This document shows positions 45,226 through 54,124 of a DNA stretch of 64,000 nt, one piece after another. How positions within the stretch are numbered: the first letter of the stretch is position 1; the number at the start of each line of letters is the position of its first letter. Under the pieces are notes generated by a model. It ran no database searches. It was given only the letters and a program-made list of their open reading frames with translations, and was not told the DNA's origin. A program made the position numbers and the translations under genes. The DNA lies in NCBI RefSeq assembly GCF_020443565.1, contig NZ_JAIZZN010000016.1, positions 23,838-87,837 on the forward strand, given 5' to 3'. The DNA is from Clostridium sp. CS001 (GTDB taxonomy: Bacteria; Bacillota; Clostridia; Clostridiales; Clostridiaceae).

Positions 45226-46116
45226 ATGGATAAAAAAATATTTTCCGGCCTAGAAAACATGGGGTTTGATAATATTAATGATATTAAAATCTACAACAAA
45301 GAAACAGAAGTAGCGAAAGAAAAAGAAGAAGAGAACAAGGAGAAGTCTCTTTTATATACTAAAGAAGTTACTTGCCCAGTTTGTGGACGCCAATTCAAAG
45401 CTCTTTCAGTAAAATCTTCGTCTTATAGAATGCTAAAAAAGGATAGTGACTTTTTCATTAGGTATTCTACAATTAATCCTTATTTTTATGATGTTTGGAC
45501 TTGCAATTCTTGTGGCTATGCAGCTATGAAAGTAGATTTTCACACTTTAAGAAGTGTAGAAATAGAAGCAATACAAAGGTCTATTACACCTAAATGGCAT
45601 GGAAGATTATACCCTGAAGTTTACAATGTACATATTGCTATTGAAAGATACAAGCTATCACTTTTAAATTACGTAATTATAAATGCAAAATCAAGCAAAA
45701 AAGCTATTAATTGTATGAAACTGGCTTGGATGCATCGACTTTTAGATACAGAAGACTCTAAAGAAATGGAGTTAATATTTTTAGCTCAAGCCCTAGAGGG
45801 ACTTAATGATGCCTATTACTGCGAAGATTTCCCTATATACGGCATGGATAAATACAGTGCTATGTACCTCATCGGAGAGCTAAATAGGCGCCTTGGTCAT
45901 GCAGAAAATTCTTTAGTTTGGTTTAGTAATGTAATTACAACCCCTCATGTACCTCAAAAATTGAAAGAACTTGCAAGAGACATGAAAGACTTAATTAAGG
46001 AAGAAGAAGCCGCACTGCTAGCTGCTGCTGATGATTTAACTAAATCCTCTACAGAAAGTTTTCAGGCAGAAGATACTATTAAGAAGCCTGGTTTTTTCTC
46101 AAAAATATTCAAATAA
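45226..46116 (+). CDS. DUF2225 zinc-ribbon protein
   Basis: 296 residues. After an acidic N-terminus are two Cys pairs, TCPVCGRQFK and TCNSCGYAAMK, which probably bind zinc. Then comes a helical TPR-like C-terminal part (LRDLIKEEEAALLAAADDL). No signal peptide. The family is conserved in clostridia; function unknown. ATG behind AGAGGTGA. Monocistronic, ending in a strong terminator. Confidence 0.9.
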   Translation: MDKKIFSGLENMGFDNINDIKIYNKETEVAKEKEEENKEKSLLYTKEVTCPVCGRQFKALSVKSSSYRMLKKDSDFFIRYSTINPYFYDVWTCNSCGYAAMKVDFHTLRSVEIEAIQRSITPKWHGRLYPEVYNVHIAIERYKLSLLNYVIINAKSSKKAINCMKLAWMHRLLDTEDSKEMELIFLAQALEGLNDAYYCEDFPIYGMDKYSAMYLIGELNRRLGHAENSLVWFSNVITTPHVPQKLKELARDMKDLIKEEEAALLAAADDLTKSSTESFQAEDTIKKPGFFSKIFK

Positions 46117-46136
46117 TAACTAAGTCATATAAAAAT

Positions 46137-46182
46137 AAGTAACAAGTCAATATACTTTAATTATTGACTTGCTACTTGTTTT
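46137..46182. terminator. Terminator between DUF2225 and phosphoesterase genes
   Basis: AAGTAACAAGTCAATA pairs with TATTGACTTGCTACTT around a nine-base loop, between converging genes. Confidence 0.85.
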
Positions 46183-46185
46183 CAG

Positions 46186-46875
46186 TTATTCTAATATTTT
46201 TATTGGATCGAAATTCAAATAATCACAGGAAGTTACTATATACTCTACACCCTCTATATTTCCTTCATATAATCTATTTAAAGATGGTCCATGCAAATGA
46301 CCATATATAACCTTTTCCACACCATACTCTTTTATTATTCTTATAATTTCAGTTTCCTCAAATTTATCATTAGTAGGCGGATAATGAAGCATTACAATAA
46401 TCTTTTTATAACCTTTCTTCACTGCTTCATCTAATGAAATCTTAAGCCTTATTAATTCCCTACCATATATCTTTTCATCATGAGTTGTAAATTTTGCAGC
46501 CCCCGGACAGTTCCATCCACGTGTACCACATATGGCATAATCCTTGTAATTAAAAAAATTATTTTGAATAAAATCCATATCTTCATAAAGAGAATTAAGT
46601 TTTGTTATACTTCCCCACCAATAATCATGATTTCCTTTAACGAGTATCTTATTACCAGGGAGCCTATGTATCCACTCTAAATCTGAGCTATCCTCTGAAA
46701 TGCTCATGGACCATGAAATATCCCCTGCAATTAGCACAGTGTCCTCAGAGGAAATTTTGCTCATCCAATTTTCTTTTATTTTTTCATGATGATTGAGCCA
46801 TCTTTCCCCAAATATATCCATGGGTTTATCTGAATTTATAGCTAGGTGAAGATCAGATATTGCCCACAACGCCAT
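46186..46875 (-). CDS. Calcineurin-like metallophosphoesterase
   Basis: 229 residues. The five metal motifs are all there: SDLHLAI, GDISWSM, GNHDYWW, MLHYPP and GHLHGP. Soluble. Substrate not predictable. ATG behind AGGAGG. It follows the FlhB-like gene's terminator on the same strand, so it has its own promoter. Typical length for this family of clostridial phosphoesterases. Confidence 0.93.
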   Translation of the reverse strand: MALWAISDLHLAINSDKPMDIFGERWLNHHEKIKENWMSKISSEDTVLIAGDISWSMSISEDSSDLEWIHRLPGNKILVKGNHDYWWGSITKLNSLYEDMDFIQNNFFNYKDYAICGTRGWNCPGAAKFTTHDEKIYGRELIRLKISLDEAVKKGYKKIIVMLHYPPTNDKFEETEIIRIIKEYGVEKVIYGHLHGPSLNRLYEGNIEGVEYIVTSCDYLNFDPIKILE

Positions 46876-46895
46876 AGTATACCTCCTTCTGATCT

Positions 46896-46929
46896 GTTAT
46901 GCTGATAGTATTAATACTATCAGCATAAC
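46896..46929. terminator. Perfect 34-bp palindrome, terminator of the FlhB-like operon
   Basis: GTTATGCTGATAGTATT followed by its exact complement, AT-rich centre. It lies right behind the FlhB-like stop codon and ahead of the phosphoesterase gene; the following minus-strand bases are not a T-run, so protein binding is also possible. Confidence 0.65.
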
Positions 46930-46930
46930 T

Positions 46931-47197
46931 TTATTTTTCTTTCATTAATGCATCTACATCCATTACATAAGCAATTACCTTTGCTATTGCATCATATAAC
47001 TCTATGGGTATTTCTGATCCTACGTCAACATTTGAAAGCAAGTTGGCTAATTCTTCATTTTCAACTATTGCCACCTTATTCTCCTTGGCCTTTTGCAAAA
47101 TCTTATCTGCAATATATCCCATACCAGCAGCTGTAACTATTGGAACATCATATCCTTGCTCATATTTTATGGCTGCAGCTTTTTTTACCTTTTTCAT
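46931..47197 (-). CDS. FlhB C-terminal-domain-like protein (YlqH type)
   Basis: 88 residues matching only the cytoplasmic switch domain of FlhB/EscU export proteins (KKAAAIKYEQGYDVPIVTAAGMGYIADKILQKAKEN). The NPTH autocleavage motif of true FlhB is missing. ATG at 47195-47197 behind GAGGTG. It lies 99 bases behind the FliK-like gene, in the order known from Bacillus ylqG-ylqH. No other flagellar or secretion genes are near. Function unknown. Confidence 0.85.
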   Translation of the reverse strand: MKKVKKAAAIKYEQGYDVPIVTAAGMGYIADKILQKAKENKVAIVENEELANLLSNVDVGSEIPIELYDAIAKVIAYVMDVDALMKEK

Positions 47198-47296
47198 TTT
47201 AACACACCTCATTAGTGTACACCAATTATAATCTTAGCATATGAAATAATATACTATACCATCTTGATTAATTGTTTTTAAAATACCTCTATACTA

Positions 47297-49342
47297 TTAT
47301 ACCTTTATATTAATAGCATTAAAACTTCTATCATCAAAGAATTCCCTACAATTCGTTAGTGTAAAGTCGCTGGCCTTCTTATTCACTTCAATGTTAACTC
47401 TATAACTCAAGCTAGATAAATCTTTAATTAACTTATCTTTTCCAAGATCTAATACTTTAACCCAAAACTTATCACAGCTAATGTCAATGTTCATATTGCT
47501 ATTGTTGATTTTAATATATGCATCCACAGTTCCCATGTTTATTGTTTTTACACTAGTAGCAATTCTCACATTCTTACTATCAATTTTCTTACCTTTTTTC
47601 CTATCATCTTTAATAATCAACTTAAGTTGATATTCATCTTCCTTAACATTTATAGGCAAATCTAAGTAATAATACTGTTCTGAAAGAGAATTAAACATTT
47701 TTATATCATTAACTCTTTGCTCAAGCCCACTCATAACCTTATCATAGGTTTCTGGTTTCAGATTAAGCTTATTTTCAATAACATCTCTAATCATATTTTT
47801 AATTTCTTCACTCTTTAATTTGACTTGCTCTTTGATAAGAACATCTGTAGTTATTTTTTCCGTCTTATTTTCAATATTATTTATTGCTGCTTTATCTGAC
47901 TCTGAAACATTTAATTCCTTTTTTATCATACTTATAATTTCATTAAGTGAATTGTTTTTACCATATCCATTAACCTTGCTACTAACAACATTTTTACTAC
48001 CTATGTCCGCCTCATTAAACTTGTCATTTGAAGACTTATTTAACGGTTGTTCTTTATTTTTATTTATATATTTTAAGTCTACATCACTAGAGCTAATTTG
48101 CGTTATATTTAATTTTTCTTCTAAGTTCTTTATCAATTTTGTATAATTATTTGGACTTAATGATATTTGCTGCTCTTTTAAAACCTTACTTACCAAATCT
48201 TTTAATGCATCACTGCTAAAATTAAGGGTTCCTAGCTTTAACGTTTCATTTTGTTTTAAACCTTCGCTTAGATTATGACCTTCACTTAAATTTAGCCCTA
48301 AACTTTGCTTTAAACTCTCTATAGTAGAATCTAAAATTCTATGGTTAATTCCTAAATCAAATAACTCTCGATTCATTAAGTTAACTACTTCTTTTAAATT
48401 TGTGCTATTAATAGGATTATCTAAGACTTGAACTTTATCCATGGTTTGAAGATTATTATTTATTATCTTATCTGACATTATCACTTTATTATTACTTAAC
48501 TCTATGTTAAGAGATGCTTTCTCTAAAGAATCTCCTTTAAATTGAAAATTTTCAAGAGGCACTTTTATAAAATTATCTCCACTCTTGTTTACTTCTAAAG
48601 TATCAATATTGTTTCCCCTATTATTATTTAATAGATAGTTATTAATCTCTTTTAAATTATTATATATAGCAGATTCTCCTTTAAATAGTTTTATAAAACT
48701 CTCTAAATTACCCTTCGTGAGTTCTATATTATTCTCTTTAAATAATAATATCTCATCAACATTCAAGTTCTTTAACGCTTGAAAAAAATCCTTTAAAATT
48801 AATGTTATTTCTTTTCCCTTTTCACTATTGATGTCAATGTTTCTGCTATCAAGATATTTTGCAATAAAAATATCTTCTTTAGCTACACTTAAAAATATCT
48901 TCTCTTTAAAATCAACTAGGTTTTTTATATCAATTATATTATCCTTGGTTAAAGGCATATCATGTTTTATCATCTTTTCAAAAAGCAAAGCATCTTTTTT
49001 ATCAGAGCTTAAAGGCGTTCCCGTTCCAAAGTCTTCTAAAATATCACCTTCAGAAACCTTGCCTTCTTTATCCTCATATACTAATCTTATTTTAAGTTTA
49101 TCATCTTCAAAGCCTTCCACTTCAAATCTAAGCAAACTACCTTCTATGTCTTGTTTTAGTGGCTTGTCCAGTTTTGCAGAAAACTGCCATCCATCTAATA
49201 ACTTTAAATTTACTTCTACCTTTTGCGGGTCTGTACTTATTACTCTTGCATTAAACTTCTCTCCAGCATCAAAAGATATTTTACTAAAAGCTTTTTTATC
49301 ATGTGAATTCTGCAGTATTCCAATGTTGCTAATTAATGACAT
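47297..49342 (-). CDS. FliK/YlqG-like protein with long low-complexity middle
   Basis: 681 residues. The N-terminal domain (about 1-110) is beta-rich (FNARVISTDPQKVEVNLKLLDGWQ); the middle is Asn/Lys/Leu-rich and repetitive; the C-terminal domain (about 560-681) is FliK C-like (YYLDLPINVKEDEYQLKLII ... GTVDAYIKINNSNMNIDISC). True FliK measures flagellar hook length, but this family (YlqG) is found apart from flagellar clusters and its role is not known. It is followed by the FlhB-like gene. ATG behind GGGAGGTGG. Length variation in the middle is expected in the family. Confidence 0.8.
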   Translation of the reverse strand: MSLISNIGILQNSHDKKAFSKISFDAGEKFNARVISTDPQKVEVNLKLLDGWQFSAKLDKPLKQDIEGSLLRFEVEGFEDDKLKIRLVYEDKEGKVSEGDILEDFGTGTPLSSDKKDALLFEKMIKHDMPLTKDNIIDIKNLVDFKEKIFLSVAKEDIFIAKYLDSRNIDINSEKGKEITLILKDFFQALKNLNVDEILLFKENNIELTKGNLESFIKLFKGESAIYNNLKEINNYLLNNNRGNNIDTLEVNKSGDNFIKVPLENFQFKGDSLEKASLNIELSNNKVIMSDKIINNNLQTMDKVQVLDNPINSTNLKEVVNLMNRELFDLGINHRILDSTIESLKQSLGLNLSEGHNLSEGLKQNETLKLGTLNFSSDALKDLVSKVLKEQQISLSPNNYTKLIKNLEEKLNITQISSSDVDLKYINKNKEQPLNKSSNDKFNEADIGSKNVVSSKVNGYGKNNSLNEIISMIKKELNVSESDKAAINNIENKTEKITTDVLIKEQVKLKSEEIKNMIRDVIENKLNLKPETYDKVMSGLEQRVNDIKMFNSLSEQYYYLDLPINVKEDEYQLKLIIKDDRKKGKKIDSKNVRIATSVKTINMGTVDAYIKINNSNMNIDISCDKFWVKVLDLGKDKLIKDLSSLSYRVNIEVNKKASDFTLTNCREFFDDRSFNAINIKV

Positions 49343-49490
49343 AAGCCACCTCCCAATTATTTGTCATAGTGCTCTGCTCAAAAGTTACCAATACTTTATT
49401 ATCGTATGAAACATTCTTTTTTAAAGGGCAAAAAACAAAGCTAAAATATAAATTTTAACTTTGTCACTTTGAAACCATTGTTATTCTAAT

Positions 49491-50711
49491 CTATTCTATA
49501 ATTAAAGAATAATATTTTTTCTTTCCTTTTTTAATAAGTACACTATTATCTTTAAAATCCTCTTCTGAAAGTGTTGCATTTGTATTTTCAATTTTCTTAT
49601 CGTTAATAGTTAGACCACCTTGCTCAATTAATCTTCTAGCCTCTGCTTTAGATGGTAGAACTTTAGTGTATACTAATATCTCTATTAACCCAGCGCTCTT
49701 CATGCTCAATGGTATAGATACTGTAGGAACGTTGCTCATATTAGTTCCACCACCAAATAAAGCCTCTGCTGCACTTTGAGCTTTGATTGCTTCTTCCTCA
49801 CCGTGGATAAGTTTTGTCACCTCAAAGGCTAAAACTTTTTTAGCTTCATTGATTTTCTCATCTTTTAGATCACCTAGACGTCCAACTTCATCCATTGGTA
49901 TGAAAGTAAGTAACGCTAAACATTTTTTCACATCTGAATCTTCAACATTTCTCCAGTATTGATAAAAATCATAAACTGATGTTTTATTTGCATCAAGCCA
50001 CAAAGCACCATTTTCTGTTTTCCCCATCTTCTTACCTTCGCTATTAGTAAGCAGCGTGCATGTCATTCCATAGGATGATTTGCTTTCTTTTCTTCTTATT
50101 AGTTCCATACCCGCAATTATGTTAGACCATTGATCATCTCCACCCAATTGCATAGTGCATCCATATTTTTCATGCAATACAAAGAAATCATATCCTTGCA
50201 TAAGCATATAATTAAACTCAAGAAAAGATAATCCTTTTTCCAATCTCTGTTTAAAACACTCAGCTGTTAACATTCTATTTACTGAAAAATGTACACCTAT
50301 ATCTCTTATAAAATCTACGTAATTTAGGTTTAAAAGCCAGTTTGCATTGTTTTCTAGTATTGCCTTGTCATCACTAAAATCTATAAGTTTTGAAAGTTGT
50401 GATTTTATGCAAGAAATATTATGATCTATTTCCTCCTTTGAAAGCATCTTTCTCATATCTGTTTTGCCAGAAGGGTCACCTATCATTGCAGTCCCTCCAC
50501 CAACTAAGGCTATAGGTCTATGCCCTGCCCTTTGCATGTGTGCCATAAACATCATGGCAATAAAATGTCCAATATGTAAGCTGTCTGCTGTTGGATCAAA
50601 GCCAATATAAAAGGTTACTTTTTCCTCCCCTAATATCTTCTTTATTTCTGCCTCATGAGTAAGTTGTTTTAAGTATCCTCTTTCAAGTAGTGTATCATAT
50701 ACATTTTCCAT
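49491..50711 (-). CDS. tyrS: Tyrosyl-tRNA synthetase
   Basis: 406 residues. HIGH motif in [14 protein letters not shown], tyrosine-binding residues in [13 protein letters not shown] and [24 protein letters not shown]-type KKMGKTENG, and an S4 RNA-binding domain at the C-terminus ([20 protein letters not shown]). Complete and typical. ATG behind AAGGAGG. Controlled by a T-box leader with a tyrosine specifier codon. Confidence 0.97.
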   Translation of the reverse strand: MENVYDTLLERGYLKQLTHEAEIKKILGEEKVTFYIGFDPTADSLHIGHFIAMMFMAHMQRAGHRPIALVGGGTAMIGDPSGKTDMRKMLSKEEIDHNISCIKSQLSKLIDFSDDKAILENNANWLLNLNYVDFIRDIGVHFSVNRMLTAECFKQRLEKGLSFLEFNYMLMQGYDFFVLHEKYGCTMQLGGDDQWSNIIAGMELIRRKESKSSYGMTCTLLTNSEGKKMGKTENGALWLDANKTSVYDFYQYWRNVEDSDVKKCLALLTFIPMDEVGRLGDLKDEKINEAKKVLAFEVTKLIHGEEEAIKAQSAAEALFGGGTNMSNVPTVSIPLSMKSAGLIEILVYTKVLPSKAEARRLIEQGGLTINDKKIENTNATLSEEDFKDNSVLIKKGKKKYYSLIIE

Positions 50712-50754
50712 AAACTATTCCTCCTTATTTAAATTCCTATTACAAGATAAAATA

Positions 50755-51010
50755 AAATAAAAAAACGCCCCTTAAGAAAGGGACGAAATTATTCCGTGGT
50801 ACCACCCAAATTGATTTAACAATCCGCTCATCTCTTATAACGTAAGATTAACCCGTCTCAGCTTACCTAAATGTAAATTTATTTCAGCTTAAAGCTCCAG
50901 AATGTAATTCACTATATTTCTTAACTAGTTTGCACCTACCACTAGCTCTCTTAATAATTCCTATAGTTACTTCTTTCTTTCACAGCCTTTTATATATTAA
51001 TTTTATGTTT
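50755..51010 (-). ncRNA. T-box leader of tyrS
   Basis: Read on the minus strand: the specifier region GTGAATTACATTCTGG carries TAC (50904-50906), a tyrosine codon. The T-box TTTGGGTGGTACCACGG lies at 50794-50810. A terminator stem CGTCCCTT/AAGGGGCG followed by seven or more Ts lies at 50759-50784. Confidence 0.94.
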
Positions 51011-51013
51011 TTA

Positions 51014-51042
51014 ATTGTATATGTGTATTAAAGGTATATCAA
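51014..51042 (-). promoter_or_regulatory. Promoter of tyrS
   Basis: On the minus strand TTGATA (51037-51042), 17-base spacer, TACAAT (51014-51019), just ahead of the T-box leader. Confidence 0.75.
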
Positions 51043-51128
51043 GCAAGATAACTGTTCATTTAAGGTGTTTATCCTTGCTTACTTCTTGTTTACGCCAATT
51101 ATTAGCTATTTGCTCCATATAACGATAA

Positions 51129-51200
51129 ATGCAGGGCTAAAAGTCCTGCATTGCTAGTATGTTTAGGTTTACACTTATGTTTGAGTTTACATTTATGCTT
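51129..51200 (-). repeat. Hairpin and short direct repeat behind the P-loop gene
   Basis: AATGCAGG and CCTGCATT pair (51129-51153). To the right, CATAAATGTAAACTCAAA and CATAAGTGTAAACCTAAA are adjacent direct copies on the minus strand. Possibly a weak terminator region; no strong T-run. Confidence 0.35.
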
Positions 51201-51222
51201 AAAATTAGTGATCTTTCTGTTC

Positions 51223-51633
51223 TTACGCTATATACTCTTTTAAAAATTCCGGTGGACTTAAGCACTCACAACCAACATTTACATAGAACTCTACGTTATA
51301 CTTTTTAGCTAAAGACTCCATTTTAGAAAATAATTGTGCCGTATGCTCAAGTTTATCGTCTACAATATTAAATACACCATCAACAAAAATGGTATCAATA
51401 TCGTAATCCCTTGAAAGCATACCGCACAAAAACCCATAAAAGTCATTATTGTTTTTTAAGTTAAACTCATCTGTAGATACAAATCTCATTTTCCTGCTTA
51501 ATTCTAAGGTAGCTTTAGTGTCATTATCAATATACACTATGCTTCCTTTAACATCATCAACCTTCTCATTGGCTAGTTGAATTAATGCTTTAGTTTTCCC
51601 GGAACCTTTTCTACCACAAAATACATGAATCAT
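51223..51633 (-). CDS. Small P-loop ATPase-like protein, clostridial
   Basis: 136 residues. Walker A at the N-terminus (HVFCGRKGSGKTKALIQLA) and a probable Walker B (IDTIFVDGVFN). The rest is short and has no other recognised domain; homologues are often mislabelled twitching motility protein. No signal peptide. ATG behind AGGAGG. It lies in a run of minus-strand genes (AlbA-type, gerKC, gerKA) but 119 bases from its nearest neighbour. Function unknown. Confidence 0.7.
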   Translation of the reverse strand: MIHVFCGRKGSGKTKALIQLANEKVDDVKGSIVYIDNDTKATLELSRKMRFVSTDEFNLKNNNDFYGFLCGMLSRDYDIDTIFVDGVFNIVDDKLEHTAQLFSKMESLAKKYNVEFYVNVGCECLSPPEFLKEYIA

Positions 51634-51752
51634 GTTAACCGCCTCCTATTTTATCTAATATAACCAGATAATTATTAAACAGGTCTACACAGAACTTAAT
51701 ATTACCATTCCCATTATATAATATTCAGAATATTTTTGCAATATTATAGTTA

Positions 51753-52898
51753 TTAAATAAAATTTTTAATTCCAGGAAAAATCACCTTAAAACTATTATC
51801 ATCCTTTGAATCTACAAATATTACTTTACCGTACTTTGCAAAGGCATTTTTCATTCGGGCAAACCCTTTCCCAGATTTTATAAATCTCTTTCTGTCATCT
51901 AGGGCTATTAACTTATCGTATATCCACATATTTCTCTTTAAGTAACTATTAGTATTAATCTTAGTTGAAAATAATAAGTTTCCTGGACTAGTTACCCTTA
52001 CACTATTGTAACTTATTGCTATTTCAATTTCCTTATAAAATATAGTGTAATCCCTATAAAGTATTGCATTTTTTACAGCTTCATGTACTGCATCTATGGG
52101 ATAATTTTGTGGAAATATCTTTTTAAATAATTCTTCTACCCTGTCTAATATATCTAATAAACTTCCTTGCAAAATTATTACCTCTTCAACATTATTATTT
52201 ACTTTGTTTATTATCTTAATCATATTATGAGGTATATAAATACTATTAATTGAAGAAAACACCAACAAACCTCCAAGTGTTACTACTCTTTTGTTATACT
52301 CCCTTTCAATAAAAGTTATTCCTGCATTGTCCATAAATCCTAGCCTATTATCATCATTTACCAAAATACCCTTACTTATAAAATACTTATCAACCATATT
52401 AAAATCTAAACTATTTACATCACTATTTATAATAGGAATTGTTTCCATATTAAGACTTAAACTTTCTTGTAAATAAGAGATTAATTCTTCTTTCCTCATT
52501 GTGTCCGTTGTGGAGCCCCTTCTTATATAAAAAGCTCCATTCTCTTTTAACTGATAAGGCTTCTGACCACCATCATATATGGTTATAACCGCTAAACTCT
52601 TGCCTTGGTATAATACAAAATCTATAGATATTGGAATAGGTGGTTCACATCTTGAACTAATGATTTGTTGAAACTGCTCTTCTTTAAATTCAGATGTATC
52701 GATACCGATAATTTTTTTTGTTTTATCTTCCACTCCAATAATAAGATATCCTCTTCCCCCTCGAGAGTTAGCTATGGCACATATATCCTTTGCCAATTCT
52801 TTTTTGCCACTTTCTATTAGTACATCAATTCTTTGTTTAAAATCTAATTTTGTACCTTCCTCTCGTTTCAATAAACTGCTAATTTTCTTTGTATCCAT
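51753..52898 (-). CDS. AlbA_2/AAA_4-domain putative transcriptional regulator
   Basis: 381 residues. The N-terminal 120 are the Schlafen/AlbA_2 putative DNA-binding domain (EEGTKLDFKQRIDV ... ANSRGGRGYLIIGVEDKTKKIIGID). The C-terminal part has the ATP-binding GHKL-like region of this family (DAVHEAVKNAILYRDYTIF, VRVTSPGNLLFSTK). Such proteins are annotated as transcriptional regulators, but their DNA targets are unknown. ATG at 52896-52898 behind GGTGAGGG. Repeat R2e lies immediately upstream. Confidence 0.8.
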   Translation of the reverse strand: MDTKKISSLLKREEGTKLDFKQRIDVLIESGKKELAKDICAIANSRGGRGYLIIGVEDKTKKIIGIDTSEFKEEQFQQIISSRCEPPIPISIDFVLYQGKSLAVITIYDGGQKPYQLKENGAFYIRRGSTTDTMRKEELISYLQESLSLNMETIPIINSDVNSLDFNMVDKYFISKGILVNDDNRLGFMDNAGITFIEREYNKRVVTLGGLLVFSSINSIYIPHNMIKIINKVNNNVEEVIILQGSLLDILDRVEELFKKIFPQNYPIDAVHEAVKNAILYRDYTIFYKEIEIAISYNSVRVTSPGNLLFSTKINTNSYLKRNMWIYDKLIALDDRKRFIKSGKGFARMKNAFAKYGKVIFVDSKDDNSFKVIFPGIKNFI

Positions 52899-52952
52899 AA
52901 CCCTCACCCCAACCCCACTATTATACTTGCAGCTTACAATAATAATCCGTCA

Positions 52953-52990
52953 GATCATCATCTTCCATGCCACAATATTAACAACGACTT
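52953..52990 (+). repeat. R2 repeat, copy e
   Basis: ATCATCATCTTCCATGCCACAATATTAACAACGACTT shares the ATCATC start, a small CAT...ATG hairpin and the CAATATTAACRAC block; the extended hairpin seen in copies b and f is missing, and gerKC's stop begins at once. Confidence 0.6.
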
Positions 52991-54124
52991 CTATTTGAAA
53001 TTTATAGTATCCCCCGTGTTCATTATCTCCACTTCTACTTCAACTTTTAATTCAGTTACATTAATAATATTTTCAATTTTTATATTTGGATATTTAGCAT
53101 AAAATCCTTCACTTATATCAAATATATCTATGTTCATACCCTTGTATTTTGCAAATATATTATTGCAAGCTTTCACAATATTATCTTCTGACTTCTTCTT
53201 AATTTTTTCAAGATTTTCTTTTGTAAGTGTAATCTTTTTTTGTGCTTCCCCAAAATCCACTCTAACTTTAATCTTCTTTTTTAAACTAACCACATTATCA
53301 TTATAACTGATTTCTGTCTTAGTTCTACTATTTTTAATTTCTAAAGTTATAAATTTATTAACATCACATGGATTAGTTATTTCTAAAGTACCACCTGAAA
53401 TAGCATTCATTAAAAAATTAAATCCTTGACCTTCTTCCCTTGATATTGTACTAACCATTTTATCATCCTTAATAACTGCCCCACCATTTACTTCTAACTT
53501 TCCATCCAAGCTATCTTTTTTAATATCTACTATGGTTACTACGCTACTTTTATCTCCCATTGACCTTTGATTATAAAACTCATTTAAACTTAGTTTTACA
53601 GCCCTTGATGATGCTCCAATATTTTCTAGTATCCTTACTATAAGTAGTCCAATGTATTTTTCTTGAGCAATGTTTAACTTCATAAGTTTCTCAGGATCTC
53701 CTACATATACTGCAATATATGGCCTTATAAGTAACTCCTGATCACGATCTAAAAAATCTATAAAATTATCAACACCTAATTCTGCAGCCTTTTGGGTAAA
53801 TATTATAGCCTTGTTTTGTGTATAATTTAGTTTGTAAGTAGCCACAGCATTCATATCTCTAGCAGCTTCAAAAATGGTCTTTCCTGTTCCTTTAAATAAT
53901 AATCGTTCATCTATGCCTTGTGGTGTTGCACCCCTAACCCCTCTAAAAGCCTCTGCATACAATATTGGACTGCCGTTATTATCTACATCTATTATTATTG
54001 AAGTAATAAATAAAACTTTATTAATGTCCTTATAACTAAAACATGCTGTCATAAAAAAACAGCTTATAATTATGTAGCTTATGATTATTACCTTTTTATA
54101 CTTACTATTTATATTCCTATTCAT
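52991..54124 (-). CDS. gerKC: Spore germination receptor C-subunit lipoprotein (Ger(x)C family)
   Basis: 377 residues. Lipobox in IISCFFMTACFSYKD marks a lipid-anchored protein outside the inner spore membrane. The GerC family signatures TACFSYKDINKVLFITSIIID and, later, NVEIVDIKK-type stretches are present. It pairs with GerKA: the genes overlap by 8 bases. ATG at 54122-54124 behind AAGGGTGA. Part of a receptor for amino acid or other germinants. Which germinant cannot be read from sequence. Confidence 0.92.
   Translation of the reverse strand: MNRNINSKYKKVIIISYIIISCFFMTACFSYKDINKVLFITSIIIDVDNNGSPILYAEAFRGVRGATPQGIDERLLFKGTGKTIFEAARDMNAVATYKLNYTQNKAIIFTQKAAELGVDNFIDFLDRDQELLIRPYIAVYVGDPEKLMKLNIAQEKYIGLLIVRILENIGASSRAVKLSLNEFYNQRSMGDKSSVVTIVDIKKDSLDGKLEVNGGAVIKDDKMVSTISREEGQGFNFLMNAISGGTLEITNPCDVNKFITLEIKNSRTKTEISYNDNVVSLKKKIKVRVDFGEAQKKITLTKENLEKIKKKSEDNIVKACNNIFAKYKGMNIDIFDISEGFYAKYPNIKIENIINVTELKVEVEVEIMNTGDTINFK

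Noticed and set aside
46931..49342. Part of a flagellar operon
   Set aside because: No other flagellar gene is present and the FlhB-like protein has neither the membrane domain nor the NPTH site.
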